64,000 bases of DNA from the NCBI GenBank assembly GCA_963530515.1, contig CAUSEC010000012.1, forward strand, positions 1-64,000. The letters are read 5' to 3'. Origin of the DNA: CBFFRJ01 sp963530515. Its GTDB lineage: Bacteria > Pseudomonadota > Gammaproteobacteria > Enterobacterales > Enterobacteriaceae. The notes below the pieces were generated by a model. That model worked only from the letters and a program-made list of their open reading frames with translations. It made no database searches and was not told the origin of the DNA. Every line of letters starts with the position of its first letter. The stretch's first letter is position 1. A program made the translations under genes and the position numbers. Shown one piece after another: positions 26,875-35,434 of the stretch.

Positions 26875-28536
26875 ATGAATACCCTTCCTCAGTGGTGGCA
26901 AAACGGTGTCATCTACCAGATCTATCCAAAAAGTTTTCAGGACACGACCGGCAGCGGCACCGGGGATTTACGCGGCGTGATCCAACGCCTCGACTATCTG
27001 AAAACCCTGGGCGTGGACGCCCTCTGGCTCACCCCCTTCTATATTTCCCCGCAGGTGGATAACGGCTACGACGTCGCCGACTACACCGCCATTGACCCGA
27101 TGTACGGCACGCTGGCGGACTTCGACGAGCTGGTCGCACAGGCAAAAGCACGCGGCATGCGTCTGATCCTCGACATGGTGTTTAACCACACCTCAACGGC
27201 GCACCCGTGGTTTCGCGAGGCCCTGCACCCGCAAAGCCCGTACCGCCAGTACTACATCTGGCGCGAAGGCCACCCGGATGCATTGCCCAATAACTGGCAG
27301 GCCAAATTCGGTGGCGACGCCTGGCAGTGGGATGCCGGGAGCGACGCGTACTACCTGCACCTGTTCGCCCCGGAGCAGGCGGATCTGAACTGGGAAAACC
27401 CGCAGGTGCGCGACGAGCTCAAGCAGGTCTGCGCATTCTGGGCCGATCGCGGCGTCGATGGCCTGCGCCTGGACGTGGTGAATCTGATCTCCAAAGACCA
27501 GGCCTTCCCGGATGACCCGGACGGTGACGGTCGCCGCTTTTACACCGACGGCCCTCGCGTGCATGAGTTCTTGCAGGAGATGAGTCGCGAGGTGTTCATG
27601 CCGCGCGAGCTGATGACCGTCGGCGAGATGTCCTCCACCTCACTCGAACACTGCCAGCAGTACGCCAGCCTCGACGGGCGCGAACTGTCGATGACTTTCA
27701 ATTTCCATCATCTGAAGGTGGACTACCCCGGCGGCGAAAAATGGACCCTGGCGGCCCCCGACTACGTCGCGCTCAAAGCCCTCTTCAGCCACTGGCAGCA
27801 GGGCATGCACCGCCGGGCCTGGAACGCGCTCTTTTGGTGTAACCACGACCAGCCGCGCATTGTGTCGCGCTTTGGCGATGAAGAAGAATTCCGCGTACCG
27901 GCAGCAAAAATGCTGGCCATGGTGCTGCACGGCATGCAGGGTACGCCTTACATCTATCAGGGCGAAGAGCTGGGCATGACCAACCCGCATTTCACGCAGA
28001 TAACCGACTATCGCGACGTAGAGAGCCACAACATGTTTGCTTCGCGTCTGGCCGAGGGACGCGAGGCTGACGAGCTGCTCGCCATTCTCGCCAGCAAATC
28101 CCGTGACAACAGCCGCACGCCGATGCAGTGGTCAGACAAAGAGCACGGCGGATTCACCGAGGGCACGCCATGGATTGCTTTGTGCGACAACGCGCAGACG
28201 GTCAACGCCGAAGCGGCACTGAACGATCCTGACTCGGTGTTCTACACCTACCAGCAGTTGATCGTGCTGCGTAAAAACCAGCCCGTTATCACCTGGGGTG
28301 ACTATGAGGATCTGTTGCCGGATCACCCGCATGTGTGGTGCTACCGTCGCCAGCATAACGGGCAAACGTTAGTGGTCGCTGCCAACCTCAGCCGCGAATG
28401 CCAGCAATGGCAGCCAGACATTCAACCGGGCCACTGGCAGGTGCTGATGAGCAACTATGCAGAGGTGTCGGCAGCGCCTGGTAATATGACCCTGCGCCCG
28501 TTTGAAGCCGTCTGGTGGCTTCAGGACAACGCATAA
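26875..28536 (+). CDS. treC: Trehalose-6-phosphate hydrolase
   Basis: GH13 enzyme that splits trehalose-6-phosphate into glucose and glucose-6-phosphate in the cytosol. It has 553 residues with the (beta/alpha)8 motifs DMVFNHTS (100-107), nucleophile Asp200 in DGLRLDVVN, acid/base Glu251 in TVGEMSS and Asp325 in CNHDQPR. Second gene of treBC, followed by a terminator. Confidence 0.96.
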   Translation: MNTLPQWWQNGVIYQIYPKSFQDTTGSGTGDLRGVIQRLDYLKTLGVDALWLTPFYISPQVDNGYDVADYTAIDPMYGTLADFDELVAQAKARGMRLILDMVFNHTSTAHPWFREALHPQSPYRQYYIWREGHPDALPNNWQAKFGGDAWQWDAGSDAYYLHLFAPEQADLNWENPQVRDELKQVCAFWADRGVDGLRLDVVNLISKDQAFPDDPDGDGRRFYTDGPRVHEFLQEMSREVFMPRELMTVGEMSSTSLEHCQQYASLDGRELSMTFNFHHLKVDYPGGEKWTLAAPDYVALKALFSHWQQGMHRRAWNALFWCNHDQPRIVSRFGDEEEFRVPAAKMLAMVLHGMQGTPYIYQGEELGMTNPHFTQITDYRDVESHNMFASRLAEGREADELLAILASKSRDNSRTPMQWSDKEHGGFTEGTPWIALCDNAQTVNAEAALNDPDSVFYTYQQLIVLRKNQPVITWGDYEDLLPDHPHVWCYRRQHNGQTLVVAANLSRECQQWQPDIQPGHWQVLMSNYAEVSAAPGNMTLRPFEAVWWLQDNA

Positions 28537-28545
28537 GCTTACCTT

Positions 28546-28580
28546 GCCCGACAGGCTCTATCCTGTCGGGCGATTTATTA
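28546..28580 (+). terminator. treBC terminator
   Basis: Perfect 10-bp stem GCCCGACAGG / CCTGTCGGGC, 6-base loop, then GATTTATTATT. Confidence 0.75.
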
Positions 28581-28708
28581 TTACTTCACTGTTTTAGTTG
28601 AATTATTAAGCAGAATTTTATGCTGATGATTTACAATTCTCGCCAACGCCCGTCATTTGTACTCTCCCTTTTTTACTTTGTCCTGAATCAAAAAAATCGC
28701 AAACTTGT

Positions 28709-28762
28709 TTGATGCAAATCACTATATATAGAACTTAGAATGCACGCCGACCCAACATATTG
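28709..28762 (+). promoter_or_regulatory. FNR site and paired NrdR boxes upstream of nrdD
   Basis: FNR-type site TTGAT-GCAA-ATCAC (28709-28722; one mismatch to TTGATNNNNATCAA). NrdR box 1 core CTATATATAG (28722-28731) is a perfect match to CWATATATWG; box 2 core CAACATATTG (28753-28762) has one mismatch. The cores are 31 bp apart, three helical turns, the usual NrdR arrangement. Predicts anaerobic activation by FNR and nucleotide-dependent repression by NrdR. Confidence 0.82.
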
Positions 28763-28814
28763 TATTCATCGTCTACTATTCAAACAGAGCAACGGCAATT
28801 CAGCTTGCCGGGAT

Positions 28815-28900
28815 TGTGGATAACAAGGGTCGGGACTCGGGGAACTCACTGTCGCGGCAACACTTAACGACTGTGCATACTTCCTCACCTCTGTGGATAA
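28815..28900 (-). promoter_or_regulatory. DnaA boxes in the nrdD leader
   Basis: Two perfect DnaA boxes (TTATCCACA on the minus strand) at 28815-28823 and 28892-28900, and a weaker third (TGTGCATAC on the plus strand) at 28872-28880, all in one orientation. They lie in the 387-bp treC-nrdD gap downstream of the FNR/NrdR sites and within about 110 bp of the nrdD start. Confidence 0.65.
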
Positions 28901-28923
28901 CCTGTTTTTAAGATGGAGTGATC

Positions 28924-31062
28924 ATGACACCGCATGTGATGAAACGTGATGGCAAAAAATCGCCGTTCAAATCAGCGCGCATTCAGGAAGCAATTATGCG
29001 TGCAGCGAAAGCAGCGGGAGTCGATGACGCAGACTATTGCGCCACCGTCGCAGAAGTTGTCAGTCAGCAGATGAACAACCGTTCCCAGGTTGATATCGGT
29101 GAGATTCAGACCGCGGTCGAAAACCAGCTGATGTCTGGCCCCTACAAACAGCTGGCCCGTGCCTATATCGAGTACCGCCACGACCGCGACATCGCGCGTG
29201 AGAAACGGGGGCGTCTGAACCAGGAAATTCGCGGCCTGGTTGAGCAAACTAACTCGGCACTGCTGAACGAAAATGCCAACAAAGACAGTAAAGTGATCCC
29301 GACTCAGCGCGACCTGCTGGCCGGTATTGTGGCCAAGCATTACGCCCGCCAGCACCTGCTGCCGCGTGATGTGGTACTGGCGCACGAACGTGGCGATATC
29401 CATTACCACGATCTCGACTACTCGCCATTCTTCCCGATGTTCAACTGTATGCTGATCGATCTGAAAGGCATGCTGACCCACGGGTTTAAAATGGGTAACG
29501 CGGAAATCGAGCCGCCAAAATCCATTTCTACCGCGACCGCCGTGACCGCGCAGATCATCGCTCAGGTGGCGAGCCATATTTATGGCGGCACCACCATCAA
29601 CCGTATCGACGAAGTGCTGGCCCCGTTTGTGACCGAGAGCTTCGAGAAGCACCGCAAAATCGCCATTGAGTGGCAAATTCCTGACGCTGACGGCTATGCC
29701 CGTAGCCGGACCGAAAAAGAGTGCTACGACGCCTTCCAGTCGCTGGAATATGAAGTCAACACGCTGCACACCGCCAACGGGCAGACCCCATTCGTGACCT
29801 TCGGTTTCGGTCTCGGCACCAGCTGGGAATCGCGCCTTATTCAGCAATCCATTCTGCGTAACCGCATTGCGGGTCTGGGCAAAAACCGTAAAACCGCCGT
29901 GTTCCCGAAACTGGTGTTCGCCATTAAAGATGGCCTGAACCACAAGTTTGATGACCCGAACTACGACATCAAACAGCTGGCGCTGGAGTGTGCGAGCAAA
30001 CGCATGTACCCGGACATTCTCAACTACGACCAGGTGGTCAAAGTCACCGGTTCGTTCAAAACCCCGATGGGCTGCCGCAGCTTCCTCGGCGTGTGGGAAA
30101 ACGAAAACGGCGAGCAGGTGCATGATGGCCGCAACAACCTCGGCGTTATCAGCCTCAACCTGCCGCGCATTGCGCTGGAAGCCAAAGGCAACGAAGCGGC
30201 ATTCTGGAAATTACTGGACGAACGTCTGGTGCTGGCGCGTAAAGCGCTGATGACCCGCATTGCCCGTCTGGAAGGGGTTAAAGCGCGTGTGGCACCGATT
30301 CTGTATATGGAAGGGGCCTGCGGCGTGCGCCTGAAAGCGGACGACGACGTCTCTGAAATCTTCAAAGATGGCCGTGCCTCTATTTCGCTGGGCTACATCG
30401 GTATCCACGAAACCATCAATGCCCTGTTTGGTCAGGAGCACATGTTCGACAGCGAAACGCTGCGGGCAAAAGGTGTGGCGATTGTGGAACGTCTGCGCCA
30501 GGCCGTGGATCAGTGGAAAGACGAAACCGGCTACGGCTTTAGCCTCTATAGCACCCCGAGTGAAAACCTGTGCGACCGTTTCTGCCGCCTCGACACCGCC
30601 GAGTTTGGCGTGGTGGACGGTGTAACCGACAAAGGTTACTACACCAACAGCTTCCACCTCGACGTCGAGAAAAAGGTTAACCCGTACGACAAGATTGACT
30701 TCGAAGCGCCATACCCGCCGCTCGCGAGTGGAGGCTTTATTTGCTACGGCGAGTACCCGAACATTCAGCACAACCTGCGTGCGCTGGAAGATGTCTGGGA
30801 TTACAGCTATCAGCATGTGCCTTACTACGGCACCAACACGCCGATTGATGAGTGCTACGAGTGCGGATTCACCGGCGAGTTTGAGTGCACCAGCAAAGGC
30901 TTCACCTGCCCGAAATGCGGTAACCACGACGCCGCCCGCGTGTCGGTTACCCGCCGCGTCTGCGGCTACCTGGGCAGCCCGGACGCCCGTCCGTTTAACG
31001 CCGGGAAACAGGAAGAAGTGAAGCGCCGCGTGAAGCATTTAGGGAATGGGCAGATAGGCTGA
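28924..31062 (+). CDS. nrdD: Anaerobic ribonucleoside-triphosphate reductase
   Basis: Class III ribonucleotide reductase making dNTPs without oxygen through a glycyl radical. It has 712 residues from the ATG at 28924 (GGAG upstream), identical in length to E. coli. It carries an N-terminal ATP-cone (about 1-90), the radical Gly681 in RRVCGYLGSPD, and the C-terminal zinc site with CYECG and CPKCG. Needs NrdG for activation. FNR, NrdR and DnaA-type sites lie upstream. Confidence 0.97.
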   Translation: MTPHVMKRDGKKSPFKSARIQEAIMRAAKAAGVDDADYCATVAEVVSQQMNNRSQVDIGEIQTAVENQLMSGPYKQLARAYIEYRHDRDIAREKRGRLNQEIRGLVEQTNSALLNENANKDSKVIPTQRDLLAGIVAKHYARQHLLPRDVVLAHERGDIHYHDLDYSPFFPMFNCMLIDLKGMLTHGFKMGNAEIEPPKSISTATAVTAQIIAQVASHIYGGTTINRIDEVLAPFVTESFEKHRKIAIEWQIPDADGYARSRTEKECYDAFQSLEYEVNTLHTANGQTPFVTFGFGLGTSWESRLIQQSILRNRIAGLGKNRKTAVFPKLVFAIKDGLNHKFDDPNYDIKQLALECASKRMYPDILNYDQVVKVTGSFKTPMGCRSFLGVWENENGEQVHDGRNNLGVISLNLPRIALEAKGNEAAFWKLLDERLVLARKALMTRIARLEGVKARVAPILYMEGACGVRLKADDDVSEIFKDGRASISLGYIGIHETINALFGQEHMFDSETLRAKGVAIVERLRQAVDQWKDETGYGFSLYSTPSENLCDRFCRLDTAEFGVVDGVTDKGYYTNSFHLDVEKKVNPYDKIDFEAPYPPLASGGFICYGEYPNIQHNLRALEDVWDYSYQHVPYYGTNTPIDECYECGFTGEFECTSKGFTCPKCGNHDAARVSVTRRVCGYLGSPDARPFNAGKQEEVKRRVKHLGNGQIG

Positions 31063-31075
31063 GTGCCCGTTTGTT

Positions 31076-31198
31076 CCCCCTCACCCTAACCCTCTCCCTC
31101 AAGGGAGAGGGAACCGAGCGAGGGCGGTGCTGTTTTCACACGCAGCCTCAACGGTGAGGGCATTGCGATTTTCTCCCTCTCCCTGTGGGAGAGGGGAC
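31076..31198. repeat. Two CCCTC/GAGGG palindromic units between nrdD and nrdG
   Basis: Units at 31076-31112 (CCCCCTCACCCTAACCCTCTCC...GGGAGAGGG) and 31171-31198 (CTCCCTCTCCC TGT GGGAGAGGGG). They and the ERIC fill the 309-bp space between nrdD and nrdG. Confidence 0.8.
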
Positions 31199-31249
31199 CG
31201 ATCGAGGATGGTGTTGAGTCTTGTACAACTTTATTCCAACACATTTCCT

Positions 31250-31366
31250 CTAAGCAGTTGGTGTTGTAGCAAGGCGGCAAACGAACGAATCCCTGGGAGC
31301 TTACTGAAGTAAGTGACCAGGGTGAATGAGTGCAGACAACACCGCTACAGCGCCAAATGCGACGAG
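31250..31366 (+). repeat. ERIC element upstream of nrdG
   Basis: Contains the enterobacterial repetitive intergenic consensus core: GAATCCCTGGGAGCTTAC (31287-31304) and AAGTAAGTGACCAGGGTGA (31307-31325), matching the two widely used ERIC primer regions. The inner stem CCCTGG/CCAGGG is compensated relative to the usual CCCCAG/CTGGGG. An outer stem GGTGTTGT (31260-31267) / ACAACACC (31336-31343) is perfect. The right end GACGAGGA abuts nrdG and contains its ribosome site. Borders are approximate. Confidence 0.85.
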
Positions 31367-31371
31367 GAAAA

Positions 31372-31836
31372 ATGAATTACCACCAGTACTACCCTGTCGA
31401 TATTGTGAACGGCACCGGCACACGCTGCACCCTGTTCGTCTCCGGGTGCGTTCACGAATGCCCTGGCTGCTACAACAAAAGCACCTGGCGATTAAACTCC
31501 GGGCTGCCGTTCACCCAGGCGATGGAAGACCAGATAATCAACGATCTCAACGACACCCGCGTCAAACGCCAGGGCCTGTCACTCTCCGGCGGCGATCCGC
31601 TGCACCCGCACAACGTGCCTGAGATCCTCAAACTGGTCAAACGGGTGCGGGCCGAATGCCCCGGCAAAGATATCTGGCTCTGGACGGGCTACAAAATGGA
31701 TGAACTGAACGACGCACAAATGGCGGTGGTGGATTTAATCAACGTGCTGATCGACGGGAAGTTTGTGCAGGATCTGAAAGACCCGATGCTTATCTGGCGG
31801 GGCAGCAGCAATCAGGTGGTGCATCACCTGCGCTGA
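31372..31836 (+). CDS. nrdG: Anaerobic ribonucleotide reductase activating protein
   Basis: Radical-SAM enzyme that installs the glycyl radical on NrdD. It has 154 residues from the ATG at 31372, equal to E. coli; the ORF is open 14 codons further up through the ERIC end but that part is not conserved. The [4Fe-4S] motif is Cys26, Cys30, Cys33 (SGCVHECPGC); GGDPLHP is the SAM-associated loop. AGGA at 31365 is the ribosome site. Confidence 0.96.
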   Translation: MNYHQYYPVDIVNGTGTRCTLFVSGCVHECPGCYNKSTWRLNSGLPFTQAMEDQIINDLNDTRVKRQGLSLSGGDPLHPHNVPEILKLVKRVRAECPGKDIWLWTGYKMDELNDAQMAVVDLINVLIDGKFVQDLKDPMLIWRGSSNQVVHHLR

Positions 31837-31840
31837 CAAA

Positions 31841-31867
31841 AAAGCCGCCTTCACCAGGCGGCTTTCT
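31841..31867. terminator. Bidirectional terminator between nrdG and the nitroreductase gene
   Basis: Perfect 10-bp stem AAAGCCGCCT / AGGCGGCTTT with a 5-base loop, A-rich left and T-rich right flanks. Confidence 0.8.
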
Positions 31868-31870
31868 CAT

Positions 31871-32470
31871 TTATTTGGCAACGATAAAGCGTTTTTCATC
31901 GTCCATATAGGCTTTGTCACCGGCTTGCGCATTGATCGAACCGAAGTTCATGTGCGCACGCAGTTTCCAGCTCGCCGGAATATTCCAGGTCTGCTGTACA
32001 TCGGCATCCACCAGCGGATTGTAGTGCTGGAGGTTCGCCCCAATGCCTTTCTCAGCCAGCGCCAGCCAGACCGCATACTGTGCGATACCGGAGCTGTGTT
32101 CGGACCATACCGGGAAGTTGTCGGCATAAGCAGCAAACTGCTCCTGCAACCCGGTCACCACGTCCTGATCTTCAAAGAACAGCACCGAACCTGCTGCTGC
32201 CGCGAAACCGTCGAGTTTATCGGAGGTGGCGTGGAAGCTCTCAGCCGGAACGATTTTTCTCAGCTGCTCGCGAACCAGTTCCCAGAATTTATTGTGCTCG
32301 TTACCCAACAGGATCAGCGCACGTGAACTTTGTGAGTTGAAGGCGGAAGGCGCTTGCTTGATAGCATCCTGAATCGTCTGAACAACGTCATCTTCCGGCA
32401 ACGGCAGGTCTTTGCCCAGGGCATAAATGGTTCTGCGTTGTTTGGCTAAAGCAAGGTAGTTCTCTGGCAT
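31871..32470 (-). CDS. Nitroreductase-family flavoprotein
   Basis: FMN-dependent NAD(P)H oxidoreductase of the Frm2/Hbn1-like nitroreductase branch; physiological substrate unknown. It has 199 residues: LAKQRRTIYALGK is the FMN-binding RRT/S motif, APSAFNSQSSRALIL the active-site loop, and AEKGIGANLQHYNP the C-terminal flavin motif. The ATG at 32470 has a perfect AGGAGG 4 bases away. The ORF stays open to 32572, 34 codons further, without a convincing ribosome site, and that extension is rejected. First gene of the accessory block inserted between nrdG and cybC. Confidence 0.85.
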   Translation of the reverse strand: MPENYLALAKQRRTIYALGKDLPLPEDDVVQTIQDAIKQAPSAFNSQSSRALILLGNEHNKFWELVREQLRKIVPAESFHATSDKLDGFAAAAGSVLFFEDQDVVTGLQEQFAAYADNFPVWSEHSSGIAQYAVWLALAEKGIGANLQHYNPLVDADVQQTWNIPASWKLRAHMNFGSINAQAGDKAYMDDEKRFIVAK

Positions 32471-32858
32471 AACGCCTCCTGAAAGGGTAGTGAATTCCAA
32501 CGGGGATGTGGTCTGCGCGACAGGCTGCTCACGGGATAAGAGTGTGTTCAAAATTCGCTGAAACGAGTTCATGGTTCGCGGTTTCCTGTCTGTCCCTTAA
32601 ACGAGAGCAAACAACCCGCTGGAAGTTTGCCCTGACCCTGAAAAGAGTAATCTCAACAGCCCCTTAGGGAAAGCATAACTATTTGTTTTTCACATTCAAA
32701 AAAAGTGAAAGAACACCTGGCGTGATTATTTACTAAACATATTTTTTACCCTGCCGATAATGACGTAGTCTCGTTTTGTCCAACGCAGATTCATCACTCC
32801 AACGAGGCGTTAACGCTCCTGGCGTCAGGTACTACGTTGTATTTTTTCGGAGATGATA
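32471..32858. other. 388-bp divergent intergenic region
   Basis: No gene. It holds the promoters of the nitroreductase (left) and of the orphan gene at 32859 (right). An inverted repeat ACGTAGT (32763-32769) / ACTACGT (32830-32836) encloses about 60 bp containing the palindrome GCGTTAACGC, so the leader of the right-hand gene may fold. No terminator or known operator was recognised. Confidence 0.5.
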
Positions 32859-33338
32859 ATGAACGGTATTGATAAAATTACCGCCGTCAGTGCTGGCGCA
32901 CACGGCGATTCTCACCTATCGGATAATGACAGCACGTTGGCTCTGCGAAATAAACCTAAATCCGCAGAGATAAATGCTGATAATAACAGTTCCGATTCCG
33001 AGGAAAACAGTACGAAGCTTTCTCTGGCATCCAAAACAGCGGATGAAATAAAGAAAGAACAGCAATTAAAACAAGAGGAGGTAAAGAAAACCGATTATAC
33101 GCTGGAGATGACTGGCATCCCGCTGTACCACGGCCGTCTGGTCTCAGTGGTGAAGTACCCAAACGGAGAGAAAGTCACGGTTGATGCCTTCTCCGGGCAA
33201 CGGGTCAGCGCACCAGAACTGTCATTTAATGCCAGCCAACCCGCGACGGTTATTAAAGGAATATTAAATGACAAAATGACAAACATTGCGGCTAAGGAAG
33301 GAGAATCGATTAAATCCCGCAATGAAGAAAAGGAATAA
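32859..33338 (+). CDS. Orphan hydrophilic protein of unknown function
   Basis: Not recognised. The 159-residue product is hydrophilic, Ser/Asn/Asp/Glu/Lys-rich and has no membrane segment or signal peptide. Residues 1-60 look disordered (SHLSDNDSTLALRNKPKSAE, NNSSDSEENS), residues 60-80 form a Lys/Glu-rich probable coiled coil (IKKEQQLKQEEVKK), and the only folded-looking part is about 80-115 (YTLEMTGIPLYHGRLVSVVKYPNGEKVTVDAFSG is split here by its Gly residues). GGAG lies 7 bases before the chosen ATG. AT-rich codon use differs from the neighbours and suggests acquisition. Confidence 0.6.
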   Translation: MNGIDKITAVSAGAHGDSHLSDNDSTLALRNKPKSAEINADNNSSDSEENSTKLSLASKTADEIKKEQQLKQEEVKKTDYTLEMTGIPLYHGRLVSVVKYPNGEKVTVDAFSGQRVSAPELSFNASQPATVIKGILNDKMTNIAAKEGESIKSRNEEKE

Positions 33339-33479
33339 TTATTAATAAAAATAATCATTCTTCCTTGCACAATTGCTATTCATTGACTACGCAAGAAGAA
33401 AAAAGATAAGAAATCCTTATTCCTGAAAGGGGAATAAGAATAAGCAGCAAACTTTTTATATTATCTGGTCAACGGTGGG

Positions 33480-33498
33480 GCGCGTTGAATCAACGCGC
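33480..33498. terminator. Hairpin downstream of the DUF4310-4312 operon
   Basis: Perfect inverted repeat GCGCGTTGA-A-TCAACGCGC 7 bases beyond the stop of the last operon gene. No clear U tract on the minus strand, so termination by this stem is inferred. Confidence 0.45.
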
Positions 33499-33505
33499 AG
33501 CCACA

Positions 33506-35416
33506 TTAAAAACGACTCACACATTCCATCGCCAGCGCTTTGAAGGAGGCAAAATCCTCACAGTGACTCAGCCTGGAAGCCGCTCTCTCGCGCAGGAAAG
33601 TGACAAAAATATCGTATATTGCCATCGCTTCTTCATATTCACGTTTGCTGATTGCCAGCAGGAAGATGACATGCGCAGTCTCTTCACCCCACTGAATACC
33701 CTGCGGTGCCAGCACCGTATACACCACCGTCTTTTGCGCCAGCAGGCCTAATGAGTGCGGCAGCGCAATGCCTTCACCAAACATGGTGCTGACAATCGCC
33801 TCACGCTCAACCACGGAATCAACAAACCCGGCATCGACAAAGCCCTCGTCGTGCAGTTGCCCGCAGAGGGTGGTAAACAGCGTCTGCTGATCCATCGGCC
33901 CCTGAATGATGCGAAAGTGGCTCTCGTCGAAGTACTTCTCCAGCATCCACGGGCGCGTGCGGTCCACCAGCACCAGTTTGCCAATCTGTTCGAGCTGGTA
34001 GTCCGTGGGGAACGGGGCGATGGTCACCACCGGTTTACCTTTTTCGCTGATGCGGGCGGTGGAGATAACGAAATCTTCGCTGAGCGTCTCGCACTGCTCA
34101 TAGTCGCGCAGCGTCACCGTGCGGGTGACCTCAATCTGCGGGTATTTACGTTGCAGCACCGCCTCAATCATTCGCGCCATCGCGTTACCGGCATCGCACA
34201 CCAGCATCACTCTGGGCTGGCGCTGATAACCGATGTTGTAATGCCGCTCCAGCCCAACGCCAATGTGCAGCACCAGGAAGCCCACTTCGTTTTCGCTGAT
34301 CACATAAGGCGTGTATTTTCCCCAACTGGAGACCGCCGCCAGGGTCATGTCCCACGCCATCGGGTAGTGCTGCTTGATGTTATCCAGCAGCGGATTGGGG
34401 ATCATTATCTGGTAGCGCACCCGGGTGATCATGGTTTTGATGTGGGTGAGCAGGTCCGCATGCAGCTGGGCGTCGTTTTGCAGGTTGTAGTTATAGTGCG
34501 TATTGATGTAGCTGAGGATGTAGTTGACCAGCGCTTCGTCATCGTCGGCGCTGATGGCGCTGGGGGTGATGCCCTGCATCTGTCGCCCGGCAATGTGCAC
34601 CCGCAGCCAGTGCTCTTCCGCGGGTGCCAGCGGTTTACCGGCCAGCTGTTGCAGCGCCGAAGCGATGTCCCGCGCAGCGTCACGCACGTTCTCATCACCG
34701 TCGTCGGCGCTGAATTCCGACAGCGGAAAACCTTCGCTGATGCGACGCACCGCCACGGCACAGTAGAGACGGATAAACAGCTCGCCCTCGTCGGTCAGGC
34801 GAATGCGATGGTGGCTGAACACCTCGTGCAGAATCCGCGCCAGCTGCTCAGGCACACCAGGGTAAAGTGCTTCTTCGGTCACCAGCGGGTTCTGCGCGTT
34901 CTGTTGCGCCAGCTCCCAGAGCAAATCGGTCAGGCAGGCACGCAGCGCCATCTCACTGCCGAACAGCTTCATGCCGTGACGTGGGCGGGTTTCAAGCGTC
35001 AGGCGGTAGCGGGAAAACCACTCCCGCACCTCGGCCATGTCGTTTTGCAGCGTGGCGCGGCTGACAAACCACTCATCCGCCAGATCTTCGAGCTTGAGTG
35101 AAAATGCTGAAGTCAGGAAGCGCAGCAGCAGATAATGCACCCGCTCCGGCCCGCTACGGGGAATACGCAACGTGCGCGGACGCTCGGCCTGTAAGGTTTC
35201 ATAGCGCGTGGCATCGTCAATTTTCAACTGATAGCCATTGCCACGGCTAAGAATAAACTGCGCCCCGTGGCTTTCCAGTAATGCATTCAGCGCAGTGATA
35301 TCCGCCCGAACGGTACGTGTCGACACCGACAGCCGCTGCGCCAGCTCATCCTGCGGCAGCGTCTCGTTTTGCAACATCATGAACAGTTGCGCTAAACGTT
35401 GGTTGGGGAATCGCAC
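33506..35416 (-). CDS. PRD-containing BglG/MtlR-type transcriptional activator
   Basis: Likely regulator of the operon it closes. The 636-residue protein has an N-terminal HTH (DELAQRLSVSTRTVRADITALN, 23-44), a second Mga-like HTH (LADEWFVSRATLQNDMAEV, 112-130), two PTS regulation domains (about 185-285 and 295-395, His at HHRIRL, THIKT and VLHIGVG), a PTS IIB-like domain with Cys407 (MLVCDAGNAMA) and a C-terminal EIIA-like domain with His554 (IALPHSLG). Such proteins are phosphorylated by HPr and by their cognate EII. The start is GTG with GAGGA 7 bases upstream. Only 18 bp separate it from the lactonase gene. A PTS-type sensor here suggests that the operon's transporter is PTS-linked. Confidence 0.9.
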   Translation of the reverse strand: MRFPNQRLAQLFMMLQNETLPQDELAQRLSVSTRTVRADITALNALLESHGAQFILSRGNGYQLKIDDATRYETLQAERPRTLRIPRSGPERVHYLLLRFLTSAFSLKLEDLADEWFVSRATLQNDMAEVREWFSRYRLTLETRPRHGMKLFGSEMALRACLTDLLWELAQQNAQNPLVTEEALYPGVPEQLARILHEVFSHHRIRLTDEGELFIRLYCAVAVRRISEGFPLSEFSADDGDENVRDAARDIASALQQLAGKPLAPAEEHWLRVHIAGRQMQGITPSAISADDDEALVNYILSYINTHYNYNLQNDAQLHADLLTHIKTMITRVRYQIMIPNPLLDNIKQHYPMAWDMTLAAVSSWGKYTPYVISENEVGFLVLHIGVGLERHYNIGYQRQPRVMLVCDAGNAMARMIEAVLQRKYPQIEVTRTVTLRDYEQCETLSEDFVISTARISEKGKPVVTIAPFPTDYQLEQIGKLVLVDRTRPWMLEKYFDESHFRIIQGPMDQQTLFTTLCGQLHDEGFVDAGFVDSVVEREAIVSTMFGEGIALPHSLGLLAQKTVVYTVLAPQGIQWGEETAHVIFLLAISKREYEEAMAIYDIFVTFLRERAASRLSHCEDFASFKALAMECVSRF

Positions 35417-35434
35417 GTCGGTGTCCTCTTGCCG

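Noticed and set aside
25555..26901. 448-codon open frame antisense to treB
   Set aside because: Shadow of treB; no start context or domain.
32471..32572. 34-codon N-terminal extension of the nitroreductase
   Set aside because: In frame but without a ribosome site, while AGGAGG sits at the internal ATG; extension unlike the family.
33755..35101. 448-codon open frame antisense to the PRD activator
   Set aside because: Shadow frame with biased composition; the PRD activator on the other strand has clear domains.
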